DNA from: Microascus cirrosus
Lineage: Eukaryota > Ascomycota > Sordariomycetes > Microascales > Microascaceae
Assembly: GCA_030271035.1 (NCBI GenBank)
Contig: JAMBUN010000052.1
Location: forward strand, 1 to 64,000
DNA length: 64,000 nt
Reading direction: 5' to 3'
This document shows, piece after piece, positions 35,361 to 45,801 of this stretch. Below the pieces are notes generated by a model that saw nothing but the letters and a program-made list of their open reading frames with translations, did not search any database and was not told the DNA's origin. The position numbers and the translations under genes were made by a program. Numbering within the stretch: the stretch's first letter is position 1; each line of letters starts with the position of its first letter.

Positions 35361-35846
35361 ATGGCGCAAACCCCCCCCCTCCTCTTCACCAAGCGCCTAA
35401 CCAGCTTCCTCTCCTCGCACCTCTCCCCGACAACACACACCCTCCTCCTCACGACGCCAACCGGCCGCCTCCTAGCACATGCCTCCAACGCACCCGCGGC
35501 AGCCCTACGCGCGCGGGCGACCGTAGCGGCGGGGCTGGCGCGCATGTACTCGCGCTCTCCGTCCGCCACGCCAAATGCAGAGGGAGAGGCGAGCACGGAG
35601 GGCGAGAAGGGCCCGCTGTGCGTGACGGTGCAGATGGCGGAGGGGATCTTCGTCGTGCGGATGTTGCGGTGCGGGCTGCTCCTCGTGGCGGTGGGGCCAG
35701 ACGAGTCGGTAGAGGCGGCGAGTGTGAAGAGCGGGAGCGCGAGCGTGGGGGCCGGGGTGAGGAGGGTGGGCGAGGAGGTGGGGAGGGTGTTGGAGGGGAG
35801 GCTGGGGGCGTTGAGGGTTCCCGGGGATGTGGTGGAGGGAGATTAG
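35361..35846 (+). CDS. Roadblock/LC7-like protein, possible LAMTOR2 (Ragulator) homologue
   Basis: Single exon, 161 residues. The opening PLLFTKRLTSFLSSHLSPTTHTLLLTTPTGRLLAHASNAP, followed by ALRARATVAAGLARMYS and VTVQMAEGIFVVRMLRCGLLLVAVGP, fits the alpha/beta Roadblock fold: a strand pair with the TxxGxLLA turn, a helix, then two more strands. Fungal proteins of this pattern are annotated as Roadblock/LAMTOR2-like, part of the lysosomal or vacuolar scaffold that anchors Rag GTPases for TORC1 signalling. A Ser/Gly/Glu insert lies between helix and strand (about 64-80), and the last 45 residues are a low-complexity helix. Compared with human LAMTOR2 (125 residues) it is longer. Moderately sure of fold, less of complex membership. 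Confidence 0.65.
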   Translation: MAQTPPLLFTKRLTSFLSSHLSPTTHTLLLTTPTGRLLAHASNAPAAALRARATVAAGLARMYSRSPSATPNAEGEASTEGEKGPLCVTVQMAEGIFVVRMLRCGLLLVAVGPDESVEAASVKSGSASVGAGVRRVGEEVGRVLEGRLGALRVPGDVVEGD

Positions 35847-36230
35847 GGGAGGAGAGTGCGGGCTTGTAGGAGGTTGTGTAATGTGGTAATATGAGTATCC
35901 TGTCAATGTGATGAGCTGCGGATGGACAGGTTCCTCCGCGATTCGAACCTTCGTCGGGGCTGACGGGACTGGCCGCCGTGCCTGGACTCCAGAAGCCGAG
36001 CCGATAGGGGGAACGTCCTCCACTGAGCCTCGCGTGATTTGGTCCGTCTTTCCGTCTTAATGACGATCACACATCAATGCAGAACACAGATACATACGAG
36101 TGGGAGAAGAGTGATATAATCCATGCAATACGATTGCCATTATCTATTATCTCAGATCCCCAGGTGAAAGCAACCATTCCAACGCCGTCTATACCCCTTT
36201 CCCATCCCAAACGCCAGATGCAAATCCCTC
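35847..36230. other. short convergent interval
   Basis: About 380 bp between two converging genes, expected to hold both 3' UTRs. On minus it contains a B-box-like GGTTCGAATC (35941-35950) with imperfect tRNA-like pairing, which I did not accept as a tRNA. Confidence 0.4.
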
Positions 36231-38190
36231 CTACTCGATACTCATCCTCATCATGCCATCATTTGTATCCACCATCCCCTGGAATCCAATCCTCCCCTTC
36301 GTCCTCCCCCCGGACGTCGCCGCACTTCCGGCCTCACTAACGCCGCTGCTCGCCCCCTTGTCCCCACCGTTGCTCCCCGGCCGGGAACCCCAGGGCGCGG
36401 CGTCCCTCTGCAGCGGGCTCTGCATAATGGGCGAGTTGTGCACGCTTACGCTCGGGCTAACGGCCCGCCTCTTCAGCGCCACGGGGTCGAGGTCGTCATC
36501 TCGCCGCCGTTTGGTGTTGATGCGCCGGCTGATCTCCGCCGCTGAGGGCGCCTGCGTGTCCGAGCGCTGGGAGTCGCTGCTCGCGGCCGTGCGGCCGAAG
36601 CCGGGGGGATACCCCTGCGGGGAGTCCATGTTGATATCCTCGCTTACGCTCGACGAGCCACGCTGCCGGAAGGGCGGTGGAGGGGGGGTGGTGTAGCTGC
36701 TCGACTCGGACGTGTCCCATGGCATACGCTTCGCCCTCGCGCCTTTGAAAGCGGAGATGCCGAGGCCGGGGTCGTTCATCAAGTCATCGAGGTCGTCAAC
36801 AATCGGATCCTGCGGGTTCATAGCCGGGGAGGAGTGCGCTGTGCTAGCGGCGGACTGCGCTGGCGGAGCGTCGCGTCGGGTGGGCACGTCGCTTTCAGTC
36901 ACTTGCCGGAGAACGTCAGCTTCGCGATGGATGTCGGCCTCGATGGGGGCGCTCTCCTCGGCTAGTGCAGCGCGTATACGTGCGAAACCCTTCGTTTTTG
37001 GCTGCTGCAGTTAGGACCTCTCCTGGGAACAGAGCTGAAGGATGTTGACATACCAAAAGATTCCCACGCCGCGTTACAACCCTCCGAATGACACTCCTTT
37101 GGCCGTCCCGGCTCGGGGTAGTCACCATCCCCTCGGGCGCCTTGCCGTCCTCCCCCTCGCTTCCGGACAGATGCAGCTGGTTCGCCTGCCAGCTGATGCT
37201 CTCCCTCCTGGAGTGGGCTCCTTCACCTGACCCCGTCGGCGGCGACTTCGTGATGCCGCTCGACTGGACGCCGCCTAGGCCCAGGCCAAGCGAGCCACCT
37301 AGCCGCCGCTTCGGGTACTTCTTTGGCCGTTGCCTCTGCTGAAAGCTCATGAGGCCGCTCGCGGGCGATCCTCCGAGCGACCACGGCGCAGGCTGTGAGC
37401 CAAGGGAGGATGTAGCCTTGGCCTGCGGTGTGGTGAGGTACGTCTCGTCCATGTCCTCATCCATGAGATCGTCGTCAGAGCTTGACGACGAGTCGGATGG
37501 GACGATCCCAGGGGCGCTCCCCAATGAGCCAGAGAGACTCATCTTCTCCTGGTTGCCCATCACAGACCAGAGCGAGTTCGACGACTGCTCCGTACCGCTA
37601 AAGTCACCGCTTCGGCGGCCCGGGATATTCATGCCGCGCCCACCGATCGTCGGGCTTGAATCGGGGCTCGGCTGGTCAGCGAGAGTCGAGTGGTGCAGAC
37701 TAGTGGCGGCACGGGAGAAGTCAAGCCCCCTCGAGCGTCGAGGCAGGACGTTTGTCGGTGAAGCAAAGACCTGCGAGTGGTCTAGTTTCGGGCTCAGCGG
37801 GCCCACTCGGTTGCTGGGATACGGGCTGCCGACGGAGGACTGGGCGGGCGAGAAGTCGCGGTTGTGGGGGACGTGCAGGTTGAGGGAGCCTCGCGAGGGG
37901 GCATCGCGGCGCGGGGTTGAAGGGGCGGCGGCGGCAGTGGGTATAGTTGTGGGCGAGAGCGTGGTTTCTTTGAGCGAGCTGTCGTCCTTTGTCCTCCGTG
38001 TCGCCGCTATTATGTGGGGGGAAGGCGAGAGCTTGGCGACTGCTGACGGGTCGCCGTCGGAGAGAGAGCGGGGCTTGGGGAAGCCCGAGCGAGGGATCAG
38101 ATCCGGGTCCGGGTCCGCGGTCTGTCGGTTGATGTCATCGTCATCGACGAAGGCGGAGTCGAAGAAGCGGTCTCGAGGCTGCCCGTCCAT
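36231..38190 (-). CDS. long disordered Ser/Pro-rich protein, function unknown
   Basis: Two exons (37054-38190, 36231-37001) with a 52-bp intron (GTATGT/CAGCAG) give 635 residues. It is almost wholly low-complexity and rich in Ser, Pro, Gly and Asp, with many Ser-Pro/Thr-Pro pairs (SPSPH, TLSPTT, GPLSPK, DSSPTIGG) that could be kinase sites. An acidic patch SSSSSDDDLMDEDMDETYL is in the middle. A compact, more ordered-looking island lies across the splice joint: SVIRRVVTRRGNLLPKTKGFARIRAALAEESAPIEADIHREADVLRQV. The C-terminal part has KGARAKRMPWDTSESSS and KRRRDDDLDPVALKRRAVSP, a good nuclear localisation signal. The family is probably fungus-specific. A nuclear, phosphorylation-regulated role such as cell-cycle or transcription control is plausible but unproven; I do not recognise an orthologue. 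Confidence 0.75.
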
Positions 38191-39766
38191 TATTCGTTTC
38201 GGGCGCGCTCAGAGCAGAGTAGGAACAAAGCTCTAAATAAGGTGTAAGATAACAGGGAGTGTCTGTGTGTTGCCGCGTCCCTGGCCAGGACAAAGGCGGT
38301 TTCAGGGTATGACGTTTGAGGTCAGGAAGGTCGCGACTATGGTGAATTAAGGGATTGGCGCAGGCTTTCAGGGGCTGGACGAGATCGTCATGACGAAATG
38401 GCTCGCCAGCGAGTCGGAATTGAACAAGTCGTCATTGAAATCACGCTGAACGTTGGACCGAGTTTGCAGCAGGGGCTTGGTCGAGGCGGCGGTTAGAAGG
38501 AGGTCATGTCGAAAGTCACAGAAAACGATATGATCAGCGCTTCCCAGCAACGAGTCGGCGCGTGGGGGGCGGATCTCTTTGTGGGGCTCCCAAGTCAGCC
38601 AATCAGGTACGCCCGGAACCGACGCCTCCAGCGATACGCTAGGCTATTTCAAGGAGCATTTCAACATGATTGTGGATTAAACTTCTTCATGCCAGGAGGC
38701 GAACATGAGGAAAAGCAGAAAGGGAAGCAGGGTGTTGCCTGATCCGCTACCTGTCATCCAGGTCGAGGTCTGGGAAAGGCTGGCGACACCGACCATGACC
38801 CCGCAGCCCGTCCCGTTTGTCCAATGTCGCGCAGGCATCCCTTCCCCCTCAACTTCTATGCGAGTACGCGGCCTCATGCACGCCGTTGGCGTATCACAAT
38901 GCCTAGAAAAGACTCGTACTATCCAACAGATATTGTTGTTTTGAGGCTTCCGGCATAACATCCAGTTATATCGATGGACCTGATGAAATTCAACAAGAAG
39001 CAGCACTAAGTATGGATCAGCTCGGCTATAGTCCATGGCTAGACTTACTAAGTACAAAGCGGCCGCCGGGCCCCGACCCCCAAATATCACGTGATTTGAG
39101 GTCCTCAGCGATGAGGATCCCGCTAATGGGCTCACTTGAGCTAGGATGGAAGTTCCAAAGACGTGAAGAAGTCCTATGTTGAGCTGTCTGTCCTCGGCAA
39201 ATATAAGCTTATTCAGGACAATGGATTAAAAAATAAAATTGAACAGAAAACTGTGCTTCCTTATTTTATCTACCCTCCTCCACGTGAAGGCTTCGTGTAC
39301 GAAAACCGGCTGTCATCAGAGCTTGGTCGCCTTTGCTATTCAATCATGGGAATAACATCTCAGTATCTGTTTAAATACAATTTGCGGGACTGAAACGCTG
39401 GGTACCGCCTCCGGTTCTACAGTCTCCAAACACTCAAACTAGAAAACAACGTGCATCATATCCCGAAACTACCAGGTAGGAACCCATTGTTCCGCTCTAA
39501 GGTCATAGTTATTAAAAAAAATACACCTGTTCTGTAGACTCCTACTATTTTTTTTTTCTTCATAAATACATGCTTGCTCTTTTAGTTTGACAGATGATAG
39601 GTGTCCCGTCACTATAGTTCTTAAAATCCGCTTCCCCATTGTTGCCAGATTTCCATACGCCTGCCCTCAAGAATACTTTACATTAGCTGCTCATTACATC
39701 AATCATCATCGTTGCTATTGTCGTCGCTATCGGCATCCTATCCCCATATCCTCCTTCATCCCCCCT
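38191..39766. other. boundary interval with AT-rich stretch
   Basis: No supported gene. From about 39170 to 39700 the sequence is visibly AT-rich, with A- and T-runs (for example 39512-39520 and 39549-39558), unlike the GC-rich genes to the left. This may be decayed repeat or RIP-affected DNA at the border between core and accessory regions, but no repeat family is recognisable. Confidence 0.45.
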
Positions 39767-40351
39767 CTAGTCTCCGTTATCACTTCCCTCAACATTCATA
39801 TCTATCGTAACAGCCCCGGGCACAGGGGGCATGGGTTCCGAAGCCAGCGGGGCCCACGCATCAAACTCGGCGTTCCTGGCGCCAGCCAAACCAGCGTCGA
39901 ATTCCTCAAACCCACTGTCACGGAGTCCAATATACCGGCAGGCGCTCCGCGTTGTGCACAGGAATACCGCCCAGAGCCCACTCCATCTGGCCATATGTGC
40001 CGTGTCCGCTGCCGCCAGTCCGAGTCCATCAAACAAGCAGCAATTCTCACAGAGAAAGTTTAAGGTCAGGAACAACCCATTAACCGACATCATTTCGGGA
40101 TTCGGCCTAGCGCTGAAAGGGCCAATGATCTCAAGCGGATCATCTTTCTCGTTGAACGCTTGTCAAAATTATGACACGATGTTGGTGCCATCCGACCAGG
40201 TGGCCCCGAGCAGTGGGCCCTCCATGTCCCCGTCAGCGAGAAGCTGCCCATCCTTCGCCCTGTACGGGAAGGAAAGAGAGCTGGCCGATGAAGGAGTCGC
40301 TCGGGGTCGTGGGGAGGGCGATGCCGAAAGTCGAAGTTTGGCTTGCGCCAA
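39767..40351 (-). pseudogene. decayed minus-strand gene, unknown family
   Basis: Reading minus, the sequence passes through a protein-like segment GQLLADGDMEGPLLGATWSDGTNIVS (40169-40270). It then meets TAA and TGA two codons apart (about 40160-40170), then continues in the same frame as AFNEKDDPLEIIGPFSARPN and on through NFLCENCCLFDGLGLAAAD and RYIGLRDSGFEEFDAGL to a stop at 39767. Upstream of about 40285 another frame reads TFGIALPTTPSDSFIGQLSF, suggesting a frameshift or a missed splice joint. Composition looks like real protein, better than the overlapping plus-strand frame. I found no intron that removes the stops cleanly. It could also be a live gene whose splicing I misread. No family recognised. 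Confidence 0.35.
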
Positions 40352-41695
40352 AGAATTGTTAAAAGACGATGCAGGTTACGAGAGCGGTGAAGGGCGAGAT
40401 CTCCCGAGTGGCGGCAGAGGGAGATGAGAGGTGCAAAGCTGTGTCTGAGTAGCCATTTGTCGTTCGACCGGATCTTGTGCTTTTACGGGGATAGAGTATG
40501 AACTTGTATAACATAATAGGCCACGATAAAAAGAGTCTGGCCTGAGCAGACCGGCCCGAAGAGTTGACCTGAAGTGGGAAGGTAGGTAGGGAGTGTAAAA
40601 GCGATGATGGTGTGCAATGTGTTCTGGAACTCTGGTTCTGGCTAGAGTGGCAGGAGTGTACTGGAGAGAATGAGATTCAAGTAGAATGCATCGTGAACAG
40701 AGGCGCTTTTATAGCTCCGCGTTCTGTGACTGGGGCTCACATCTTTCTTCTCGCACTATGTCAATTGGGAATCGTCTCTGTCTCTGAGATCCATTTGAGT
40801 GTCAAAAAGCGTATTTCGAAAGTCTTGACGATAGTTGACACCCAGAGGCCTCTATTAGCCCATGATGCCGCCACCCAAAAATAGAGCTAAACGAAGCTCC
40901 CAGCAGCTCGGTAAAGGCGGAAGATCCCGAATGAGACCAGTTGCAAAGCGGCGCACTGCCTTCGGTGCACAGCCTCTAGGCGCGAGGGCTGAGGGGCCAA
41001 GGACGCCCCAAAGCAGGGCCACCGAGAGACAGACCCATAATTTATCATCCGGATATTCATAGCTTATTATGCGGGGAAAACCTGTGATCTAGGGCAATTG
41101 GAGCCGAAATACAGGGAATGACAGCATGGGCTCTGTGGTGGCTCGACCCAACCCGGGAGAAGATCTGGAGCTCGCAGCGAGTCCAATCCTAGCAGCGTCT
41201 ATTGGGACACAGAGCATGTCTCATGTTAAGGATTCTCTGGACAAAGAGACAGGGGCCATGAAATCAGGAAATCATTTCACGTAGACTTACACGCAGAAAC
41301 CGTCGCCCGTTGTCCGGAGTCATGACTCCAGGTACGGAGGATCGTGGTCGGCTCATTGTCTTCTCTCGAGTTCCTGACACGGATCACCGTAGTGCTCCGG
41401 GACTCTTAGTTGTGATACCGAAGTACAGTCGCCTTGGAAGTGCTGCTTATCAAAAGGAAAGGTGTCGGATAGACCTACCCGCGGGTGTGCTAAATATTAA
41501 TATTGGTGCTTATGCTTACGCCTGTTATCTCGACTCGGTGCGGCACTTCCCGAGGGTGTGGATGCGCACTTACACAGGCCTCACGGGCCTCGACCTACCA
41601 TTCTTAAAAAGCCAGTAGAACCAGCAGCGGCCAATGTGGCTGTCTAGTGGAGAAAATAACGTTGTTGGAATCCAGGTTAACGCAAGACTCGCTAG
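40352..41695. other. upstream region of the C-A synthetase gene
   Basis: About 1.3 kb without a supported gene. The composition is mixed with many short frames and no motif. The right end is the promoter and leader of the C-A gene; no clear TATA element is visible in the last 100 bp. Confidence 0.45.
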
Positions 41696-44629
41696 ATGCA
41701 AACAATGTCAAATTCTATAGTCATGCCCCTCGCAGAAGCCGACCGCGCAACGCTGGAGGAAATCGCAGGGGCATGCGGCGTGTCCCTTAGCAAGATCTCA
41801 GACGTCTACCCCTGCTCTCACCAACAACTCGACCAAATGACCGACACACGCTCTGAGGGTTTCCAGATCGTCCTTACTTGCGGGCCCGAACTCGACCTTG
41901 ATAGATGGTGCCAAGCCGTCCGCTGCGTCGTCGCAGCTAACTCGGTCCTACGCACGCGGCTCGTCCAGTGCCACCTCGGGATCGTACAGGCCGTTGTGGA
42001 GGAAGAGCACATCACTGAGCGCCTATCTGGCAGCCTCGAGCAATTCCTCCGTGACGACGAGGCTCGGCGCCTTGGCTTCGGGGACGCCCTCATGCGGTCT
42101 GCATTTGTCGACCGGACATTCGTACTGACGATACACCATGCCATCATGGACTACTGGTCGGTGAGCACCTTGGTCAAGGAGGACGTGCCCTTTGTTTACG
42201 CTGGCCTTTCACCTCCTGAGCGCCCTGCATTCAAGGAGTTTGTGGCTCACTGCGCGAACATCGATAAGTCGAATGCAAAGGCCTTCTGGGCATCTCGATT
42301 CAAAGGTGCACCAACCATCTTCCCCAAAGTCGACCCAAGCTACACACCATATCCGACACAATGTGTCAACAAAAGGATAATCCTGAAGCGCATCGGAAAT
42401 GGCATCCTAGCGCCGCAGCTACCGTCCTTCATCGAGGCGGCATGGGCTCTTACCTCCTCCATTTACGCAGACAGCGACAGCATCGCTTACGGATGGGTCC
42501 TTTCCGGCCGCACACCTTCCTTGAACGGCCTCGAAACGACCTTAGGACCTACCCACGCCGAGGTGCCTGTGCAGGTTACCTTGCAGCGTAGCATGACCCT
42601 CGAGCAACTCATAAGGGACAGGGCCGCATCGCTGCGGCAGCTCCAAACCCATCCCGCGCTGCAGTACGGCCTGACCAGAATTGCTGCAGCCAGCGATTCG
42701 GCTCGGATTGCGTCGGGGTTCCAGACTTTTTTGAATGTCATCCCTACAATGCCAGACCCCTTTCCGGAGTCAGGCGGTAAGTCGAGGCTCATCGAGTTCG
42801 ACCGTATAAACTGGAATGCGCGGGTATGCGTTGGTCTGCTACTCCGATGCAAGATCCAGGACGACGGCCTCCTGGTCGAGGCAAGGTACGACCCGGCTGT
42901 TCTCTGTGAGCCCCAGTTGCACCGGGTTTTGAATCAGTTCGAGCACATTCTACACGCGGTCACAGGAACATCCTTGCAGACGCGGCTGGATAAACTACAT
43001 CTTCTGAGCTTGCCTGACCAGTCCGAAATCCTTCAATGGAACAAGACGGTCTTAGAATCGGATGAGAGGTGCTTACACGAGGTTTTTGCTGCCCAGGCTC
43101 GTTATAGGCCCGATGCTGTGGCTGTGGAGGCGAGCGACGGCAGCATGACTTACCAGGAAATGGATAGGGAGTCAGACCGGCTTTCCCAAGACCTACGAAC
43201 AAAGGGCATCAGGCCTGGGGAGCCAGTCCTGATTATCATGGAGAGGTCTCTATGGGCTATATGCGCTATTTTTGCCATCTTGAAGGCAGGAGGAGCTTGT
43301 GCCCCTGTCGATATTGATGCCTCGTACGAGGTCAAAGCTGCGGCTGTGTCCAAGCTGAAGGCGAGGGTCATTCTGACCTCAGCTGCGCAGCACTCTACAT
43401 TGCTCGACCTCGCGTCGAACGTTCTGCCCGTTGGCCCCGAGTTTATTTCAAAGCTACCCGAACTCACCGGCCACCTCAACAATGGAACCCCATCATCCTC
43501 GAATGATCTAGCCTATATCACCACTACCAGCGGCACTACGGGAACACCAAAGCGCGTTGGGCTCGAACAGCGCTGCCTAGTCTCAACCTTCACCTCGCTT
43601 GCTCCGCGACTTGGCTGGCAGCCTGGCAGTCGTATGCTCCAGTTTGCCAATTACGCATCCAACATTAGTTTGTGTGAGGTGCTCGGAGCTCTCCTTTTCG
43701 GGGGATGCCTTTGCATACCGCCCAAAGAGGTGGGGGAGCCGAACCTGCCCACCTTCATCGAGTCAGCGAAGGTGAACTGGGCGATACTACACCCGAGCAT
43801 CCTGCGCAATATTTCCCCACACGATGTCCCCGGCTTACAGTCTCTGCTATCCATTGGGGACCCTCTCGGTGAACGAACTTTCAAAACTTGGAATGGAGCC
43901 ATTCGTCTTTTCAACGGCTACGGTACCTGCGAGACTTCCGTCTTGAGCACAGTGGCGGAGGTAAAACCCGACTCTACCGACCCCCATGGGATCGGCATGC
44001 CAGTGGGATGTGCTGCTTGGGTGGTAAAACCACAGGACATCCATCAGCTTGCTCCTATTGGCAGCGTTGGCGAAATGTTGATCGAGGGGTTGGGCGTAGC
44101 CAGAGGTTACATTAATGACACTGCGAAGAGCTCCGGCGCCTTCACCACGCAGGACCCCAGATGGTTTTCCCCTTGTGGTAGAAGCGGATCCCGTTTCTTC
44201 CGCACGAGGGACCTCGTTAGGTATAATCCTGACGGTTCCCTTACCTTTGTGGGCAGACAGGACAACAGGGTCAAGATCAGAGGCCAGACAGTCCAGCTTG
44301 AGGAAATCGAGAACGTCCTTAATCGACACAGCGACATTATAGACGCAGTTGTGTTTACAAGCATCTATGCTGGGCACACAAGTCTAATAGCCGTCATCAG
44401 CTTAGCAGATCCTCAGTTGCCTAGAAACGAGGTGCTGCAAGCCTTCCCTGATCTCTTCAGCGGCGTCGCTAAGCACCATGTCGACGCAGCACGACTTCAT
44501 GTGGAGTCGACACTCCCCCCAACCAAGGTCCCTGACATCTGGCACGTGGTTCAAAAACTACCTCGAACGGCATCTGGAAAGTTGGATCGGGCTTTGATTC
44601 GCCAATGGCTGAAAACACTGCCCCGATGA
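41696..44629 (+). CDS. stand-alone NRPS condensation-adenylation (C-A) protein without carrier
   Basis: Single exon, 977 residues; in-frame ATGs at 41705 and 41723 are alternatives. Residues about 35-430 form a condensation domain: DVYPCSHQQLDQM and the active-site His147-His148-Ala-Ile-Met-Asp152-Tyr (HHxxxD kept, the usual Gly is Tyr). Residues about 465-977 form an adenylation domain: YITTTSGTTGTPKRVG (A3, about 607-621), FANYASNISLCE (A4), FNGYGTCETSV (A5), RTRDLVRYNPDGSLTFVGRQDNRVKIRG (A7-A8), and RTASGKLDR with the catalytic Lys962 (A10). The protein stops 15 residues after that Lys, so there is no carrier, reductase or thioesterase. At the place of the Asp that binds the substrate amino group (GrsA Asp235) it has Asn656. 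My hand-aligned pocket reads N-I-C-I-L-I-G-V-L-K. An aryl, hydroxy or other non-amino acid substrate is therefore likely. It lies beside the PKS. Confidence 0.88.
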   Translation: MQTMSNSIVMPLAEADRATLEEIAGACGVSLSKISDVYPCSHQQLDQMTDTRSEGFQIVLTCGPELDLDRWCQAVRCVVAANSVLRTRLVQCHLGIVQAVVEEEHITERLSGSLEQFLRDDEARRLGFGDALMRSAFVDRTFVLTIHHAIMDYWSVSTLVKEDVPFVYAGLSPPERPAFKEFVAHCANIDKSNAKAFWASRFKGAPTIFPKVDPSYTPYPTQCVNKRIILKRIGNGILAPQLPSFIEAAWALTSSIYADSDSIAYGWVLSGRTPSLNGLETTLGPTHAEVPVQVTLQRSMTLEQLIRDRAASLRQLQTHPALQYGLTRIAAASDSARIASGFQTFLNVIPTMPDPFPESGGKSRLIEFDRINWNARVCVGLLLRCKIQDDGLLVEARYDPAVLCEPQLHRVLNQFEHILHAVTGTSLQTRLDKLHLLSLPDQSEILQWNKTVLESDERCLHEVFAAQARYRPDAVAVEASDGSMTYQEMDRESDRLSQDLRTKGIRPGEPVLIIMERSLWAICAIFAILKAGGACAPVDIDASYEVKAAAVSKLKARVILTSAAQHSTLLDLASNVLPVGPEFISKLPELTGHLNNGTPSSSNDLAYITTTSGTTGTPKRVGLEQRCLVSTFTSLAPRLGWQPGSRMLQFANYASNISLCEVLGALLFGGCLCIPPKEVGEPNLPTFIESAKVNWAILHPSILRNISPHDVPGLQSLLSIGDPLGERTFKTWNGAIRLFNGYGTCETSVLSTVAEVKPDSTDPHGIGMPVGCAAWVVKPQDIHQLAPIGSVGEMLIEGLGVARGYINDTAKSSGAFTTQDPRWFSPCGRSGSRFFRTRDLVRYNPDGSLTFVGRQDNRVKIRGQTVQLEEIENVLNRHSDIIDAVVFTSIYAGHTSLIAVISLADPQLPRNEVLQAFPDLFSGVAKHHVDAARLHVESTLPPTKVPDIWHVVQKLPRTASGKLDRALIRQWLKTLPR

Positions 44630-45801
44630 TGGTTGGCCCTTGGCTCAGCAACGCTTGTGCTCCAGGTAATTGGCCTAGTAGACCTGCGTGTTTGCAGATG
44701 AACGTCCCTACGACTAGCAATGTTTCTGAAGAATGTATTGAAATGGTGTCAGTGTGATGTGAATTGACATAAGAGTGCCACAGCCAATTGTAACTCGGGC
44801 TCTTTCCCCGTGTTAGCGACATGTACTTGTATACGCGATAGTCAACTCGTATGGCCGAGAGATAAGCACGCCGATACGAATATGGGAAGGCCGAATTTAT
44901 CCCTCTTACTCTCTGTATTCGGTAATATCTGGTACAGGGCGTAGTGTTAGGGGGCGTGTGTCTTAATTATCAGAGAAACCGGAGTCATCCGGCCGATCTA
45001 CCCCCCGCGCGCCGAGACATCTTTGTCGCTTAGTGAGGCTTGCATATTAATACCTAACCTCCAGAAATAGAATGAACGTATATACAGCAATCTCAAACAC
45101 GGAATATGAACCGTGGGAAGCTTCAGGTCGCACTCGTTCCCGTCTTGGTCTACTGCTGCTGTAATCATGGACTTCTGTTACTCCGCATTGCAGTATCGGG
45201 ACTTGGAGATTCAGTGCCTAGATGCAGTGCCGAGATGCAGTTGATATTGAAACTGTTCGGTAGGAGGCCGAAGATATCTCTCGACGTCACGGCCAAGCCA
45301 CCGCATCACGCCTCTAGATACAGCATTGCTCCCACTAGCGGGAGCATAGTTGCTCCGTGCAAGTAAGACAGGGGGATCAGCTCGAAGATTTCGCGCCGTG
45401 TGGTGCATGCCTACGCTATCATTCCAAACGCGCAACACGGAGAGAATACTTTATATTGACACTAGAAAATGGTGGGAATAATCATCAGTGCTAGTCACGG
45501 TCTTTGACCCGATGCGCATATAGCTTATTTCACTAGATAGCCACCCGGAATAACTTTATGATGTCCGAAAGGCGTATGCTTTCCCAGCTCATACATAGCC
45601 AAGGTCTTGGACTGATAGGGCTCTCTCACGTCTGGGACTGCTCCTTCTTCGAGCACGACGACCCGGCTTCCTGGCTCCCCAAATTATATAACCCTGGTTA
45701 TACTCCGAGGATCTTGTCAGTACCTGCCCCTTCTGTTGACACACACTTCTATCATGTAAATAAGTGAACCTTAAAGTATACAATACCCTAGGAAATTCAA
45801 C
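44630..45801. promoter_or_regulatory. intergenic and PKS promoter
   Basis: About 1.2 kb between C-A stop and PKS start, both genes on plus. I looked for a carrier-domain motif just after the C-A stop and found none. A TATA box lies near the right end. The rest shows no recognisable feature. Confidence 0.5.
45684..45691 (+). promoter_or_regulatory. TATA box of the PKS gene
   Basis: TTATATAA lies about 115 bp upstream of the PKS ATG, a suitable distance for a fungal core promoter with a short leader. Confidence 0.5.

Noticed and set aside
34966..35400. 144-codon plus-strand frame overlapping the Roadblock-like gene start
   Set aside because: Pro/Ser/Lys-rich, no motif, in a different frame from the supported gene.
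35931..36014. Possible minus-strand tRNA with a B-box GGTTCGAATC and partial acceptor pairing (GTTCCCC with GAGGAAC)
   Set aside because: The T-stem does not pair beyond one base, there is no good A-box or anticodon stem, and no T-run terminator follows. A covariance-model scan (tRNAscan-SE) would settle it.
39163..39393. 76-codon frame in the AT-rich stretch
   Set aside because: Short, Lys/Tyr/Leu composition follows from the local AT richness; no context.
39831..40427. 198-codon plus-strand open frame opposite the decayed gene
   Set aside because: Ser/Ala/Pro-rich sequence of the kind produced opposite a real coding frame; the minus-strand reading looks more protein-like.
44630..45801. 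Missing carrier, reductase or thioesterase exon for the C-A protein
   Set aside because: I looked for a GGxS-type carrier motif or reductase Rossmann motif on plus between the two genes and saw none. Only a profile scan would make this absolute.
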